The notes under the pieces were generated by a model. That model did no database searches, was not told the DNA's origin, and worked only from the letters and a program-made list of their open reading frames with translations. From contig NZ_BMYM01000001.1 in the NCBI RefSeq assembly GCF_014652275.1, positions 1,302,001-1,366,000 on the forward strand: a stretch of 64,000 nucleotides of DNA. Reading direction: 5' to 3'. Positions 9,280-18,306 of the stretch are shown here, piece after piece; position 1 is the stretch's first letter, and each line of letters begins with the position of its first letter. The position numbers were made by a program, and so were the translations under genes. This stretch comes from Parahalioglobus pacificus. Its GTDB lineage: Bacteria > Pseudomonadota > Gammaproteobacteria > Pseudomonadales > Halieaceae.

Positions 9280-11829
9280 ATGACGACAATCATCAGCGCC
9301 GCAATTACCACCTGGGTTCTCTGGGTGCAGCGCCATGCACGGATGGTACTGGCCACACTGGTGATAGCCAGCGTGGCTGCGGCCGTCGCAGGCACACAAC
9401 TTTTCAGTCTCAATTCCGATGTGGGAAAACTGATTAAGCCCAGCGACGATACGCGCTGGTATGCCCAGAACGAGGCCCACAAGGCAGCCTTCCCGCAGTT
9501 CGAAAACACCGCAGTCATCGTTATTACCGGGCCCGGTTCTGCCGTTAGCCGCGCCAGTGAAGACCTTCTTGCTCGCCTGCGCGCCTCCGACTGGTATCAC
9601 ACTATTGCCGCGCCCGGGTCTGAATCCTTCTTTGAAGAGCACGGCCTCTACTACCTTTCGTTAGACGAGGTAAGCGCGCTGGCAAGCGATGTGCAGGGTC
9701 TGATCGACCTGGTCGGGCAGCTTCCCTCTACAGATCTGGCGGGTTACCTCTCGCTGCTAACACAGCTGATACAGGCGCAACAGTTCGGCATCGACACTGC
9801 TGATGCGGTGGCATTGCTAAGCGACAAACTCAACCAGGCCCTGCTTAACACCAGTGGGCCAGTCGCCTGGTTTCCCGACGCCGACAACACTGCTGATGAG
9901 CAACTACGAGATCAGCTGATCATTGTTCAGGGCAGGCAGGAGTTTGGCGCCGATGCACCTGCCGAAGCGGTCATTAAGGCCACCCGAGAGTTCATGGCGG
10001 CGACAGGGCAACAATACCCCGAGGCGACCCTGCGCCTAACCGGCGAACTTGCAATGGCGGACGAGGAGATTCGCACCGCACTCAGTGGCATTCAGTTTGC
10101 CGGTCTCATGTCTGTTGTTCTGCTGGCCCTGATACTCTCGATAGGCGTTCGCTCCTGGTCGATTGTGCTGGTAGTGTTTACGCTTCTGGCCTGCGGCGTG
10201 TCGATGACAACCCTCTTTGCGAGTCTGGCTGTCGGTAGTTTCAACACGCTGTCACTGGTGTTTCTGGTGATGTTCTTCGGTCTCGGCGTCGACTTCGCAC
10301 TGCACTATGCGCTGCGTATCGAGGAATCACTGGCCAGAGCTGATGAGCAGACAGACCCCCTGCGAGCAGCCACAGATGATATTGGCAGCGCCCTGCTGCT
10401 GTGCACCCTGACCTCAGGCCTTGCCTTTCTCGCCTTCTTTCCCACGGAGTACCGCGGTTTGGCGGAGCTCGGAGTGATTTCCGCCGGCGGCATGGTCATC
10501 GCGTTTTTCCTCACCGTAACACTGATTCCCGCCTGGTTCTCGGTAGTCGGCATGCCCTCGCCCTGGCGAGCCGGCGACCGAAAAAAACAGCATTTCGGGC
10601 TAGACCAGTTGCAGCCCAATACCGTTCTCATAGGCACGGTTTTCGTGGCAGGCATAGCCGCGTGGTTTGCCAAGGATGCGCGCTTTGATTACAGCGTTCT
10701 GGCGATCCGCGACAAAAACTCTGAGGCCATCACGACATTGCTTGAGCTGCAGGAAAAGGCCTTGGCCACCGATTACAGCATTGCCGTTCTGGTGCCGCCC
10801 GAATCGCTGGACGAACTGGTGCCACAGCTGCTGGCACTGCCCTCAGTGGAGCGATTAACCCGCCCCTTGGATATTCTGCCCAAAGATCAGACCGCAAAAG
10901 CCGAAGCGCTGTCTGACATCACCGGACTTGATGCGCTGCCGAATGAGGTTGCACCGTTTGAAGCGACCACCACAGCAGAAGCGCTGGAAGCGCTGCTCGC
11001 ACTGTCAGAGCAGCCAATATCCGACGAGGCCATCACACTACTTGCTGAATTGGACGGTATGGCCTTAGAGCGATTGCAAGGTCGACTGCTACCGCCGCTG
11101 TTTGAGTCTTTACAGACAATGAAACCGCGGCTTGAGGCTCAGCCCTTCGACGTAGAAGCATTGCCTGAGAGCGTGAAGAGTCGGCTGATTGCACCGGATG
11201 GTCGCTATCGTCTGGAGGCCATCGCCGGAGAGCCACTTAACGATCTGGCCGCCATGGACAGGTTTGTCGGGGAAGTCGAAGCCATCGCACCGAATATCGC
11301 TGGAAGAACCGTGGTTGAGCGCGGGGTCGGGCAATCAGTGGTGCGCTCCTTCAACATGGCAGTGACTCTAGCGCTCACCGGTATCGTGGTGATTCTGCTG
11401 CTGTACTTTCGCGAGCCGCTCACTCCAGTTTTGGTGCTAATCCCGCTTGGCTTGGCCACCCTTTTTACCTTCGCCATCATCGAGCTCACGGGACTGACGC
11501 TTAATATGGCAAACATTTTGGTGATTCCGCTGATTTTCGGTCTGGGCGTGGATACCGGAATTCACGTGGTGCACCGTTACCATAGCGCACAGAGCGTCAC
11601 CGACGTATTGCAAAGCAGCACGCCACGCGCGGTGACACTGAGCGGACTCACCACCATTGGCACGTTTTTCTCACTGTCGTTCAGTCCCCACAAAGGTGCG
11701 GCCTCGATCGGCCTGATTTTGTCCATCGCCATCAGCTTACTGATGGTCGTGACCTTTGTGGTTCTGCCCGCGCTTCTGGCCCGCTTTGAGCCATTGCGAC
11801 GCAAGCGAGAAAACGCGAAGCCCCCCTAG
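9280..11829 (+). CDS. RND-superfamily membrane protein (HpnN/MMPL-like)
   Basis: 849-residue inner-membrane transporter. The topology is the duplicated RND plan: one N-terminal TM segment (about 20-40), a periplasmic domain, five TM segments around residues 270-430 with GLGVDFALHYALRIEESLARA, a second periplasmic domain, and a last TM bundle from about 690 with FGLGVDTGIHVVHRYH. The paired GLGVDxxxH motifs are typical of the MMPL/HpnN group that moves hopanoids or other lipids. No membrane-fusion partner or hopanoid genes are adjacent, so the substrate is unknown. Confidence 0.85.
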   Translation: MTTIISAAITTWVLWVQRHARMVLATLVIASVAAAVAGTQLFSLNSDVGKLIKPSDDTRWYAQNEAHKAAFPQFENTAVIVITGPGSAVSRASEDLLARLRASDWYHTIAAPGSESFFEEHGLYYLSLDEVSALASDVQGLIDLVGQLPSTDLAGYLSLLTQLIQAQQFGIDTADAVALLSDKLNQALLNTSGPVAWFPDADNTADEQLRDQLIIVQGRQEFGADAPAEAVIKATREFMAATGQQYPEATLRLTGELAMADEEIRTALSGIQFAGLMSVVLLALILSIGVRSWSIVLVVFTLLACGVSMTTLFASLAVGSFNTLSLVFLVMFFGLGVDFALHYALRIEESLARADEQTDPLRAATDDIGSALLLCTLTSGLAFLAFFPTEYRGLAELGVISAGGMVIAFFLTVTLIPAWFSVVGMPSPWRAGDRKKQHFGLDQLQPNTVLIGTVFVAGIAAWFAKDARFDYSVLAIRDKNSEAITTLLELQEKALATDYSIAVLVPPESLDELVPQLLALPSVERLTRPLDILPKDQTAKAEALSDITGLDALPNEVAPFEATTTAEALEALLALSEQPISDEAITLLAELDGMALERLQGRLLPPLFESLQTMKPRLEAQPFDVEALPESVKSRLIAPDGRYRLEAIAGEPLNDLAAMDRFVGEVEAIAPNIAGRTVVERGVGQSVVRSFNMAVTLALTGIVVILLLYFREPLTPVLVLIPLGLATLFTFAIIELTGLTLNMANILVIPLIFGLGVDTGIHVVHRYHSAQSVTDVLQSSTPRAVTLSGLTTIGTFFSLSFSPHKGAASIGLILSIAISLLMVVTFVVLPALLARFEPLRRKRENAKPP

Positions 11830-12962
11830 GGCGCTGCCGGTGGCAACCCGCTTTCGAGTGCAAAAATCTGACGCAGTATGTCGCGCCACTCATCGTACTG
11901 CGTATCCAGCGTGCCATTGAGTCTCACAACTCGGTCACCTGCCGCCAGCACCGTTGGCGCGACCTCGTTGTTGAAGCCCCCCGCCAGTTCCAGCAGGTCC
12001 TGCTGCTGGATTTTCACCGAGCGGAAGGCACTGTAGGTCTGCATCATCTGGGCATAGGTGCCTCGTCGACCGTGGCTTTCGCGGGACGATGCGCGCACCT
12101 GATACTCCCGCTTGTACACGGCCTGCTCGCGCTCATACTGCCGCCACAGGTGGTATACCGGCCCCATGGTGTTGTACAAATCGACGTACTGCTCATCTAC
12201 CGTATCAATGAACAAGAACTCCTGATTCTGAATACGCTGAACACGAGCAAGCATGGGATCACCCTCGGCCGGCAGTCGCTGCAGCGAGTACTGGCCTTGG
12301 GCATCCTGCGCCAGGTAACCCGAGAAGGCCTCGGGTGACAGCGTCTCGGCGTAACGCAACTCGGTCACGCGGGGCAGTGCATTCACAGTACCTGCTGGCA
12401 TAGCGCGACCCGCCAGGGCCAGGTCGTTAGCGACGGCGTTGTAAAGATCGATGAACGGATCGTCATCGCCATTGACGGGGAAATCGCTCTCGGTGCTCGC
12501 ATCACGGTACCGCTTCTCAAGCCAGGTTCGACCGCTGGCATCCGTGGCCAACACATCCAGCACAAGATCCTCTCCATCAGAGTGAACGATGGTCGCCGTC
12601 ACTGACACAGACGAACTGGAAGATGCATGCGGCACGACACGCACTGCACCCCAGCGATTGCTCTCGGTTAGCACATCGCGCAGCACGACAGATTGGTAGC
12701 GCGCCTCGGCGCGGCGAATATCCGGGAAGACATTCAGGCGTCGATGCGTTGACTCGTCCTCGGGTATGCCGGGATCAAACACCACCACAGCAACATCCAA
12801 GGGCACGGCCGGCACCGGTGAAGCGAAATTCAGTGACACCTTGCCAACCGGTGTTGGCCAATCCTCGGGAATCACCTCCGCAACGTCAGCCTGGGGCTGA
12901 CTTTGACTTCCGGTACAGGCTGCCAGAAGGGTTATCAACCCACACGCAATCAGAGTTCGCAT
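11826..12962 (-). CDS. Putative lipoprotein of unknown function (378 aa)
   Basis: Not assigned to a named family. MRTLIACGLITLLAAC gives a lipoprotein signal with lipobox LAAC (Cys16). The mature part has a strand-rich N-terminal half (VALDVAVVVFDPG-like and VSVTATIVHSDGEDLVLDV) and a helical C-terminal half with many charged residues. The start at 12962 is chosen over a long in-frame extension to 13217 that overlaps the next gene and has shadow composition. It follows the 237-aa lipoprotein by 2 bp, a tight pair. Its 3' end overlaps the convergent RND gene by 4 bp. Confidence 0.75.
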   Translation of the reverse strand: MRTLIACGLITLLAACTGSQSQPQADVAEVIPEDWPTPVGKVSLNFASPVPAVPLDVAVVVFDPGIPEDESTHRRLNVFPDIRRAEARYQSVVLRDVLTESNRWGAVRVVPHASSSSSVSVTATIVHSDGEDLVLDVLATDASGRTWLEKRYRDASTESDFPVNGDDDPFIDLYNAVANDLALAGRAMPAGTVNALPRVTELRYAETLSPEAFSGYLAQDAQGQYSLQRLPAEGDPMLARVQRIQNQEFLFIDTVDEQYVDLYNTMGPVYHLWRQYEREQAVYKREYQVRASSRESHGRRGTYAQMMQTYSAFRSVKIQQQDLLELAGGFNNEVAPTVLAAGDRVVRLNGTLDTQYDEWRDILRQIFALESGLPPAAP

Positions 12963-12964
12963 CC

Positions 12965-13678
12965 CTACTCTCCCGGTGGTCGCGTCGTACACACGCGGCC
13001 CCGGGACAAGGTCTGCTCGCAGTGGTACCCAGAGGTGGCAGGGTCGTATCGGTTGTAGACCCGTCGCAGGGTAAAGGGCTGGGAGACCCGGTCTGACACC
13101 ACCGTGGTGTCGATGCCCAGCCGCTCGCCCGAGGGAGCGAGGGACATCACATGCTGAATCGATAGGCCCTCCGGAAGGTAAATTCGAAACACCATTTGCT
13201 GACCTGTCCAGCCGCACAATTCCTTGCCCAGCGGGTTCTCTACAGCTTCGGCCTCACCGCGAAAGAATTCGCAGGTCAGGGCAAAGTTGCCCTCGCGCTT
13301 CACGTTGATGTCGTTTCGAGACTGGGCAATATCCAACAATTGTGCCTCAGTAATCGCGTCAGCCATTTGTGCCAGTCCCACAATGGTAGGCCCGGAATTA
13401 GTGCCTCCGCCCCCGCCCACGGTAACCGCTGTTCCGCGACGCTCACCGCCGTTCTGGGAACGGCGCTCTTGCTGACGTCGTAACTCGCGCAACAGCGCAT
13501 TAAGCTGGTTCTGGATGTTGTCGCTCTGCCCGTAGTCCAACTCCCAGTTTCCGCTGAAGTCCACCTGTTGGGTATTGCTTGCCTCCAATACCGCCGCTGG
13601 CGGTGCGCTGGTACAGGCTGACAACAGACCGCCCAAAAAGACGGTCAGTCCAATACACTGCCATTTGCTGATCACCAT
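12965..13678 (-). CDS. Putative lipoprotein of unknown function (237 aa)
   Basis: Not recognised as a named family. MVISKWQCIGLTVFLGGLLSAC is a lipoprotein signal (lipobox LSAC, Cys22). An SGNWELDYG motif follows, then a charged helix, a glycine-rich linker (VTVGGGGGTNSG around residue 87) and a C-terminal domain with cysteines (CEFF, LCGW, HCEQ, RVCT). It is the first gene of a two-lipoprotein pair on the minus strand. The pair probably acts together at the envelope; this is inferred from the 2-bp spacing and shared lipoprotein signals. Confidence 0.72.
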   Translation of the reverse strand: MVISKWQCIGLTVFLGGLLSACTSAPPAAVLEASNTQQVDFSGNWELDYGQSDNIQNQLNALLRELRRQQERRSQNGGERRGTAVTVGGGGGTNSGPTIVGLAQMADAITEAQLLDIAQSRNDINVKREGNFALTCEFFRGEAEAVENPLGKELCGWTGQQMVFRIYLPEGLSIQHVMSLAPSGERLGIDTTVVSDRVSQPFTLRRVYNRYDPATSGYHCEQTLSRGRVCTTRPPGE

Positions 13679-13698
13679 AGACCGGTTCTTACCCCTCG

Positions 13699-14640
13699 TT
13701 ATGCCGCCCGGCGCTTAAGCCATACGGTCAGGCCCTGCGCGTTCAGACCCATGTCAGCCAACAATTGTTCCTCACAGGAGGCCAAATCCTGGCCAGGCAG
13801 CCTGTCACGCAGCCGATCTAGTGTGTACCTCATGAGTACAGTAGCCAGTCCAGAGGTGTCATTTTCATGTTCTGCAGCAATGCTTGCGTAATCGCTGACC
13901 TGTTGCGACAAGGCAGCGTGTGTTGCGGGTGACCAGGGGATGGCACTGTAGTGCGTTAGGTACATAAAATCCGGAGACGTGTCGGCCAGCACATCCAAAG
14001 AGCCTTGAAAAGCGGCAGGATCAAACTGCGTCGGGCTGGTTGATGGCACGACGAAGGGCCCATCGAGTAGACGCAGTGCCCCGTAACACACACCAAACAT
14101 ATCACCCGTGAACCAGCCACGCGTCTGCGCATCCCATACGCACAGGTGATGGTTGGCGTGACCCGGCGTGTGTCGCGCCACGAGTTCGCGTTCACCAATG
14201 ATGATGGTCTGCCCATCAGCTAAGGCCGTGGCACGCGATTCTGGAACCGGCAGTATCTCTCCGTAGAGAGACTGAAACAGCGCTTCGCCATACACCGACT
14301 TCGCACTGGCGATCAGACGCTCGGGGTGACACAAGTGCTTCAGGGCCTGGGGATGGGCCAGGAGCTCGGCTTCTGGAAACGCTCGCATCATCACACCGGC
14401 CCCGCCAGCGTGGTCCAGGTGGGCGTGCGTGGGAATCACGTACTTAATTTGCTCGGGCTGAATGCCGCGCGCGCTCATCGCCGCCCGGGCGGCGGCTAGC
14501 GTATGGGAGGTGCCGGTTTCGATCAGTGCATACTCGTCGCCAGAACGCACCAAGTACACGCAGGCAAGGCCCGAGTCGACGTACTGCGCGTCAATACAGG
14601 CGATGTCGCCCGGAAGCTGCTGCACGGCATGCGAAGTCAT
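13699..14640 (-). CDS. MBL-fold metallo-hydrolase
   Basis: 313-residue metallo-beta-lactamase-fold protein. The metal-binding motif THAHLDHAGG is at residues 71-80, a second ligand region is HTPGHANHHLCVWD, and a third is LTHYSAIPW. The N-terminal strands (CIDAQYVDSGLACVYLV) match the fold. No signal peptide, so probably cytoplasmic. The fold hydrolyses many thioesters, lactones and glutathione esters, and the sequence alone does not fix the substrate. It lies 20 bp upstream of the lipoprotein pair on the same strand and may be co-transcribed with it. Confidence 0.85.
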   Translation of the reverse strand: MTSHAVQQLPGDIACIDAQYVDSGLACVYLVRSGDEYALIETGTSHTLAAARAAMSARGIQPEQIKYVIPTHAHLDHAGGAGVMMRAFPEAELLAHPQALKHLCHPERLIASAKSVYGEALFQSLYGEILPVPESRATALADGQTIIIGERELVARHTPGHANHHLCVWDAQTRGWFTGDMFGVCYGALRLLDGPFVVPSTSPTQFDPAAFQGSLDVLADTSPDFMYLTHYSAIPWSPATHAALSQQVSDYASIAAEHENDTSGLATVLMRYTLDRLRDRLPGQDLASCEEQLLADMGLNAQGLTVWLKRRAA

Positions 14641-14709
14641 GTGAATTACCGCAGGAAGTGATACCTCATGCTGGCACGACTGCAGGTAGCGAGCAAGTCG
14701 CTGCGCATA

Positions 14710-15468
14710 TCAGCGCTGTGATATGCCCACGCCCCTGAACGCCGGTATGGCTGCCTGCATCTCTGATTCCAGAGCTGCCACACGGCGCATGCTGTTGCAG
14801 GCTTCTTCGCCGAAATCGGCAACCACCTCGGAGGACTGCTCTATCTCCTCGCCCAGCGTCTCCATGCGCTCACCGAAAGCCTCCATACGTTCAATAAACG
14901 AGCCTTCACCCGATGTCATGGCGCGGCCCAATTCGCCCATCAGTTCACCCATGGCCTCACCCACCAACGCATCAATCTCGTCACCGAGTTCATCACCGAG
15001 TTCGCCATCGTTGTCAGACAAGACATAAACACCGGGCTCCGGCTTGGCCCGGGCTTCAAATTTGAGCCTCGCCTGCTCGATCACCTCATTCATCTTGGTA
15101 CCGGATTGACTGCCTTCCCCGAAGGCCTCGTCAAAGGCAACCTGCACAGAACCCCCGGCCAATTCCAATGCCCTCGAAACCAGTTCAATGACCTGCGGGA
15201 CCAGCGCCGAGACCTCACCGGCGTAAGCGCGCGCCAGTTCTCGCTGTTCAGTTTCCAATGCAACAGCCTCGCCGCGAACCTGCAGATCGCCCGCCTGATT
15301 GATGGTGAACAGCGGTGCCTCGCCCTCTGTGACCTCGACGATTTCGCTGCTAACGCGCACGTTGTGACTAATATCGATATCGCATTGGGACTCATCCGCT
15401 GCAGCAAATGCAGAGGGCGTCAGCGCTAGAAGGCCTGCAAATACAGTGGATTTCAGTCTAAACCGCAT
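14710..15468 (-). CDS. YggN-family (DUF2884) secreted protein
   Basis: 252 residues with a Sec signal peptide ending AFA-AADESQ (about residue 23). It has the YggN-type opening CDIDISHNVRVSSE, an IxQAGDLQVRG segment, a helical middle, and a C-terminal cysteine (EEACNSM) pairing with the early one. The central region repeats EL/GD and GEAMGELMGELG motifs. The role in E. coli is unknown; a periplasmic location is expected. ATG at 15468 follows GAGGAATCCACC. Confidence 0.75.
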   Translation of the reverse strand: MRFRLKSTVFAGLLALTPSAFAAADESQCDIDISHNVRVSSEIVEVTEGEAPLFTINQAGDLQVRGEAVALETEQRELARAYAGEVSALVPQVIELVSRALELAGGSVQVAFDEAFGEGSQSGTKMNEVIEQARLKFEARAKPEPGVYVLSDNDGELGDELGDEIDALVGEAMGELMGELGRAMTSGEGSFIERMEAFGERMETLGEEIEQSSEVVADFGEEACNSMRRVAALESEMQAAIPAFRGVGISQR

Positions 15469-15495
15469 GGTGGATTCCTCATCAATATGCTCTAG

Positions 15496-15517
15496 GTGTT
15501 ATGCTCGACTATAACAC
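15496..15517. promoter_or_regulatory. Palindrome between divergent yggN-like and GST genes
   Basis: Perfect 7-bp arms GTGTTAT (15496-15502) and ATAACAC (15511-15517) with an 8-bp spacer. It sits in the 115-bp divergent spacer, 28 bp from the YggN start and about 67 bp from the GST start. Placement suggests an operator, but the regulator is unknown and the arms are short. Confidence 0.3.
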
Positions 15518-15583
15518 TATATCTCTAGTCCGCAACCGCAGCATTCGGGGTACACTCATCGCAAACGCAGCGGAGTCACTTGC

Positions 15584-16495
15584 ATGCTTATACTGCACCA
15601 CTACCCAATGTCGCCCTTCTCCGAAAAGTTGCGACTGATGCTGGGCTATGCCAACGTTCCGTGGCGCTCCCTACTGACTACCGAAAGCCCGCCGCGCCCC
15701 GATCTCCAGCCGCTGGTGGGCGGCTATCGACGTATTCCGGTTGCTCAGGATGGCGCGGATTTGTTTTGCGACAGCCGCCTGATTGCGGCGGAGATCGCCA
15801 CCGGCGCAAAATTGCCGGCACTTAACCCCTTCCTGGCGGATCCAGATGCGCAGGCCATCAGCAACCGCTATGAAGGTGACATCTTCATGGCTGCGATCAC
15901 CTCCATCCCGCCGTCACGCATTTTGCGCAAGCTGTTTAAAGAACTCTCTTTTTCGCACGCACTTCGTTTCCTCAAAGACCGTGCAAGCATGGCGGGTAGC
16001 GCCAAAACGCCGCCACTTAAACATGCCAAGGCCCTGCCGCTATTCATGGACCACCTTGCAATGCTGGACGAACTGCTCCTCTCGGGTGATGCTTTTCTCA
16101 CCGGTGATGAGGCCAGTCACCTGGACTTTGCTGCATACCACACCCTCTGGTTTCGCACTGTCGTGGGTGGTCAGGATATGCCCACCAGCATGCCCGCACT
16201 GCTGCAGTGGTATCAGCGTATGACCGCCTTTGGCCACGGTGATACCAGCCCAACCACAACAACCCACAGCTTCGCCGCCGCCAGCGAGCACCAACCCCGT
16301 GAAATACCGGCAGCAATGACGCAAGGCTCGCGTATCGGCACGAATGTGTCTGTTGCGCCTGACGACTACGGATTGGATGAAACCACCGGAATACTCGTGG
16401 GCATCGATGAACAGCGCTGCATTGTGGCCAGGGAAACCACTGATTTCGGGACTCTGCATGTACACTTCCCGCGCATGGGGTTCACCATCGACTAA
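15584..16495 (+). CDS. Glutathione S-transferase family protein
   Basis: 303 residues. The N-terminal thioredoxin-fold domain starts MLILHHYPMSPFSEKLRLMLGY, with the DLFCDSRLIAAEIA strand typical of GST glutathione-binding sites (S in place of ES). The C-terminal helical domain contains SGDAFLTGDEASHLDFAAYHTLW, the GST N-capping/hydrophobic staple region. Some 60 extra C-terminal residues (after about 240) form an unrecognised appended stretch. The catalytic role is not determined from the sequence. ATG at 15584 follows CGGAGTCACTTGC. Its 3' end overlaps the convergent gene by 4 bp. Confidence 0.82.
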   Translation: MLILHHYPMSPFSEKLRLMLGYANVPWRSLLTTESPPRPDLQPLVGGYRRIPVAQDGADLFCDSRLIAAEIATGAKLPALNPFLADPDAQAISNRYEGDIFMAAITSIPPSRILRKLFKELSFSHALRFLKDRASMAGSAKTPPLKHAKALPLFMDHLAMLDELLLSGDAFLTGDEASHLDFAAYHTLWFRTVVGGQDMPTSMPALLQWYQRMTAFGHGDTSPTTTTHSFAAASEHQPREIPAAMTQGSRIGTNVSVAPDDYGLDETTGILVGIDEQRCIVARETTDFGTLHVHFPRMGFTID

Positions 16496-17115
16496 GGGCT
16501 GCTTCGCTGTAACACCAAGCGAGAGCCATTGCGCTCAATGAAGTCCGCGTCTGGCTGATCTGCGAATCGTACTAGCTTTCTTGTTAGCAGCGCGTCGCCC
16601 TCGCGCTGCCACTCATGCCTGATCTCCGCGGGGCGCCCATCATCTTCGCCCTGCTCATGAAAAGCTATCAGCCACTGATTGACATCCGATTGCGTGACAT
16701 CGGTTAGCTGAGAGCTAAAAAATTCACCATTGCGCTCGCGGAAGTAACTCTCCTTGAGGACGGTCTGATCTTCGCTCACCGTTAGCAGCTGTTGGGCGTA
16801 AACCAAGTTGCCAGGATCCGTATACGTGATCGCACGGGTCAGCGTTGCGCCGTCTGCAGTAGCGGTCGCTGTGACGCGCATTGGAATGGCAAAACGCTGC
16901 CCGCTTTGGTAGTCGAGGTAATACAACTCTCCCTCCCAGTCACCCTGCGTTTCCAGCAACAGTGTTAAAGGATCCGGGCGATAGTGCGTGAGAGAAGCTG
17001 CCGGCGTGGCAGTCTCCGTGTGCTTTGATTGCGCGGTGCCGGGAACTGCGTTGAACAGTAATGCCAGTGCCGTCGCCGCAAGAACTGAATATATTGCCCG
17101 CACCCTGTGTTTCAT
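16492..17115 (-). CDS. Secreted protein of unknown function, DUF1579/heme-binding-like
   Basis: 207 residues with a clear signal peptide (RAIYSVLAATALALLFNAVPGTA, cut near residue 28). The mature domain begins with a GDWEGELYYLDYQSG motif and continues as a series of strands (RVTATATADGATL, AQQLLTVSEDQTVLKES), a lipocalin-like beta-barrel pattern. No catalytic residues are evident. A periplasmic lipid/small-molecule-binding role would fit but is inferred. No operon partner: it converges with the GST gene and is 47 bp from the downstream start of the acyl-CoA dehydrogenase unit's end. Confidence 0.6.
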   Translation of the reverse strand: MKHRVRAIYSVLAATALALLFNAVPGTAQSKHTETATPAASLTHYRPDPLTLLLETQGDWEGELYYLDYQSGQRFAIPMRVTATATADGATLTRAITYTDPGNLVYAQQLLTVSEDQTVLKESYFRERNGEFFSSQLTDVTQSDVNQWLIAFHEQGEDDGRPAEIRHEWQREGDALLTRKLVRFADQPDADFIERNGSRLVLQRSSP

Positions 17116-17161
17116 CGTTATGATCCACGTCGCGATTAGAGTGCGAACAGCTTACATCAGC

Positions 17162-18295
17162 TCATGCAAAAAGCCCCTCGCCTGCGGCCAGCCGTTGCCC
17201 CAGTGCGGCGAGATGCACACTGCTGCCGCCCAACGCCATTTCGTTGTGGCGCAACCATAGACAGTAACGCCACAGGGGATAGTCCCTATCAATGCCTGTG
17301 CCTCCATGCACATGCTGGGTGGCGTAACTCACTCTGTGACCGCAGTCGCCCGCCCAGATCTTGGCGATGTCCAACTCCGTGCTCGCATCGACGCCGGCGC
17401 CCAGCAGAGACACCGCCTGATACGTTGTCAGGCGCAGACATTCAATATCGATGTAGCAGTCAGCCATGCGGTGGCCAACGGCCTGAAACGTAGCCACAGG
17501 AACACCGAACTGTTCACGCTCCGAGGTATAGCTCGCGGCCGTGCGCATCGCATAATCTGCTGCGCCCAGTTGATGCGCGCACAAGGCCGCAGTGGTTCGC
17601 TCTACCAACCAATGCATAACAGCCTCGCCGCCCTCGCGCATCACAATGTTTGCGGCAGGCACCAGCACATTATCCAGTGTTACATCGGCATGCGGCTCAA
17701 AGGTTGTGTACTCCACTGGGCTCATGGATACGCCTGCTGCGCCCGTTTCCAGCAGCACCACGCACACGGATTCGTCGAGCTGCGCCGCTACCAGTATGGC
17801 GCCCGCTTCCTGTGCATAGGGCACGGCAGACTTTATCCCGGACAACCGCACACCTTCGACGTGTTCAGCCGCTACCACGGCAGTCGGTTGGGCAGCGTTG
17901 TCATTGCCGGTTTCGCTCAGTGCCGCCGTCAGCAGTAAACTACCTGCTGCAGCAGCCGGCAAAACACGTTCCTTGAGCGCCTCTGGCGCGAATTGCTGCA
18001 GCGGCATCATGGCAGAGACGCAATGGTGCACCAGCGGTACAGGCGCAATAGTTCTACCGGCCTCTTCCAGCACTAGCGCCAGCTCAATAAAGCCAAAGCC
18101 CATGCCGCCGTAACTCTCGTCGAGCGCCACGTTTGTCAGACCCGCATCCAATAGCTGTCGCCAAAGCTCCTCGTCAAAACGCGCGGCCGCGTACTCGTCA
18201 TATGCCGCCAGCTTCTCCGGCGTCACCTGCTCGCTCAGTATCTGACGCGCTAGCGCTTGAACTTCGCGCTGCTCTTCACTGAATCCAAAATCCAT
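17162..18295 (-). CDS. Acyl-CoA dehydrogenase family protein, second (beta-type) subunit
   Basis: 377 residues of the acyl-CoA dehydrogenase fold. Visible are MDFGFSEEQREVQALAR, ALDESYGGMGFGFIELALVLEEAG, SEREQFGVPVATFQAVGHRMAD and the C-terminal HVHGGTGIDRDYPLWRYCLW segment. The start at 18295 is preceded by AGGGAGAAGCAGA; a 12-residue extension is less likely. It follows the next dehydrogenase gene (ending 18307) by 11 bp. Two unlike adjacent subunits resemble the heteromeric alpha2beta2 acyl-CoA dehydrogenases of steroid side-chain catabolism; heterodimer formation here is inferred. Confidence 0.88.
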   Translation of the reverse strand: MDFGFSEEQREVQALARQILSEQVTPEKLAAYDEYAAARFDEELWRQLLDAGLTNVALDESYGGMGFGFIELALVLEEAGRTIAPVPLVHHCVSAMMPLQQFAPEALKERVLPAAAAGSLLLTAALSETGNDNAAQPTAVVAAEHVEGVRLSGIKSAVPYAQEAGAILVAAQLDESVCVVLLETGAAGVSMSPVEYTTFEPHADVTLDNVLVPAANIVMREGGEAVMHWLVERTTAALCAHQLGAADYAMRTAASYTSEREQFGVPVATFQAVGHRMADCYIDIECLRLTTYQAVSLLGAGVDASTELDIAKIWAGDCGHRVSYATQHVHGGTGIDRDYPLWRYCLWLRHNEMALGGSSVHLAALGQRLAAGEGLFA

Positions 18296-18306
18296 TCTGC
18301 TTCTCC

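Noticed and set aside
12963-13217. In-frame N-terminal extension of the 378-aa lipoprotein
   Set aside because: It overlaps the preceding lipoprotein gene, has shadow composition, and would bury the obvious lipoprotein signal at 12962.
17306-17938. Plus-strand ORF of 210 codons opposite an acyl-CoA dehydrogenase
   Set aside because: Shadow of the dehydrogenase gene; no independent start signal or motif.
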